Shown: positions 5,122 through 6,202 of the stretch, one piece after another
Numbering within the stretch: position 1 is the first letter of the stretch
How the letters are laid out: each line of letters begins with the position of its first letter
Assembly: GCA_026225015.1 (NCBI GenBank)
Contig: JAMFRY010000034.1
Location: forward strand, 1-6,202
DNA from: Alphaproteobacteria bacterium
GTDB taxonomy: Bacteria; Pseudomonadota; Alphaproteobacteria; Acetobacterales; Acetobacteraceae
Length of the DNA: 6,202 bases
Direction of reading: 5' to 3'
Program-made: the position numbers and the translations under genes
Notes under the pieces: model-generated
The model's input: the letters and a program-made list of their open reading frames with translations, nothing else
Told to the model about the DNA's origin: nothing
The model's database searches: none

Positions 5122-6202
5122 GCCTCAAAACCTTTGATGTCGTGGTGATCGGCGCCGGCATTGCCGGGGCAACCGTCGCCTCGGCGTTGAGCGCGGATCA
5201 TAAAGTGGCGCTGGTGGAGGCCGAGGAACAGGCCGGCTACCACACCACCGGCCGCTCCGCCGCCATCTGGATTCTCAATTACGGACCGCCCGATGTGCGC
5301 GTGCTCACCGGGCTTTCGCGCGATTTTTTCCTAAATCCGCCCGCCGATATCTCCGATGTATCGCTGGGCACACACCGCCAGAATATCTACCTGGCCCCGG
5401 CCGATCAGACCGCTGCGCTGGATGCGCTGATCGCTCAGAACCTGGGCATCGTCGATATCCCGCTATCCGAAGTAAAGCGCCTCGTGCCGGCATTGCGCGA
5501 GGATTATGCGGTGCGCGCCGGCCTTGAGGACAACGCCTTCGACATGGATGTCGCCGCGCTGCATCAGGGTTTCCTGCGCCGCATGCGCCACGCCGGCGGT
5601 ATTCTGCTCCTCCGTCACCGCGCCGGAAAAATCGCCCGCAGGGAAGGCGTCTGGCAGGTCGAGACCTCCAGCGGCGCCACTATTGCGGCGCCCATCCTGG
5701 TGAACGCCGCCGGCGCCTGGGGTGACGAGGTCGCTTGCATCGCGGGGATTGCGCCGCTTGGCCTGCAACCCTGCCGCCGCACTGCCTGCATCATCGACCC
5801 CGCCCCCTATGAGGTGACCAACTGGCCGATGGTGCAATCCGCCGCCCATGAATGGTATGTGCGGGCCGAAGCGCGCGCCAAGCTGATGGTGACACCCTGC
5901 GACGAAACCCCGATGCACCCGCACGACGTTCAGCCCGACGAGCTCGACGTTGCCATCGGCATCGACCGCATGCAGCAGGCGTTAGATATTCCTGTGCACC
6001 GCGTCGAACATAGCTGGGCCGGCCTGCGCACTTTTTCTCCGGACCGCAGCCTGGCCTTCGGCTGGGAAGATTCTGTTCCGGGTTTTTTCTGGTGCGTAGG
6101 GCAGGGCGGCTACGGCATCCAACCCTCCCCCGCCGCCGGAAAACTGGTCGCGGACATGATCGCCGGCCGCGATCCCGGCGAAGCTGGAAGTGTCATTGCC
6201 GC
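5118..6202 (+). CDS. FAD-dependent D-amino-acid dehydrogenase, DauA-like (C-terminus off the right edge)
   Basis: A DAO-family flavoprotein that probably oxidises a D-amino acid or related amine to the imino acid, passing electrons to an acceptor other than oxygen. 361 residues are visible, close to the 375 of Pseudomonas D-arginine dehydrogenase, so only a short tail is missing. Motifs are the FAD-binding VIGAGIAGA (10-18), E34 at the end of the second strand, GYHTTGRSAA (40-49), LVNAAGAWGD (194-203), LGLQPCRRTA (214-223), EHSWAGLRTF (297-306) and FFWCVGQGGYGIQ (323-335). Counterparts of the DauA residues that hold the substrate carboxylate appear kept (Arg in 220-221, Y247, R304), as is Y55. 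Positions matching DauA H48, T50 and E87 are I50, I52 and N89, so arginine specificity is unlikely. The start is TTG with a good AGGA upstream, overlapping the hydrolase stop by four bases. The first in-frame ATG (codon 143) lies far beyond the FAD motif. Confidence 0.88.
   Translation, partial: MSLKTFDVVVIGAGIAGATVASALSADHKVALVEAEEQAGYHTTGRSAAIWILNYGPPDVRVLTGLSRDFFLNPPADISDVSLGTHRQNIYLAPADQTAALDALIAQNLGIVDIPLSEVKRLVPALREDYAVRAGLEDNAFDMDVAALHQGFLRRMRHAGGILLLRHRAGKIARREGVWQVETSSGATIAAPILVNAAGAWGDEVACIAGIAPLGLQPCRRTACIIDPAPYEVTNWPMVQSAAHEWYVRAEARAKLMVTPCDETPMHPHDVQPDELDVAIGIDRMQQALDIPVHRVEHSWAGLRTFSPDRSLAFGWEDSVPGFFWCVGQGGYGIQPSPAAGKLVADMIAGRDPGEAGSVIA

Noticed and set aside
5463..5924. A 153-codon minus-strand open frame
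   Set aside because: Antisense to the DauA-like dehydrogenase, whose reading frame is continuous and conserved.

Overview
The window looks like a chromosomal stretch from a GC-rich alphaproteobacterium. Three things point that way: a class II DAHP synthase beside a glutathione reductase, an alphaproteobacterial-style direct-repeat LexA box (GAAC-N7-GAAC), and an extragenic palindrome of the CATCCCCGGCGAAGGC type that is common in such genomes. No rRNA, tRNA, CRISPR array, transposase or phage gene is visible, and I cannot place it more finely than Alphaproteobacteria.

Layout. Four genes lie head to tail on the minus strand, transcribed from about 4067 towards 1. They are an O-antigen ligase/Wzy-like membrane protein (4067-2844), an exported seven-bladed beta-propeller protein with a Tat-like leader (2844-1858, start overlapping the preceding stop by one base), glutathione-disulfide reductase gor (1778-411), and the first 116 codons of a class II DAHP synthase (348-1, cut by the window edge). 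A 79-bp gap with an extragenic palindrome separates the surface-related pair from gor. Only 62 bp separates gor from the DAHP synthase gene. On the plus strand, a YbfF-type alpha/beta-hydrolase (4345-5121) is followed by an FAD-dependent D-amino-acid dehydrogenase of the DauA type (5118 onwards, cut at the right edge). That pair overlaps by four bases at a TTGA junction and is probably translationally coupled.

The 277-bp divergent region (4068-4344) is the least ordinary part. Its AT-rich core carries a perfect GAAC-N7-GAAC box and a 10-bp inverted repeat that share bases. A doubtful 78-codon minus-strand ORF runs through both.

Functions. The first pair suggests envelope polysaccharide assembly plus an exported propeller. 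Gor maintains reduced glutathione, and the DAHP synthase commits carbon to aromatic amino acids. The plus-strand pair combines an esterase-like hydrolase with a flavin dehydrogenase whose substrate pocket differs from that of the characterised D-arginine enzyme. I see no clearly new multi-gene system. The best leads are the SOS-like operator, the altered D-amino-acid dehydrogenase pocket and the coupled ligase/propeller pair.
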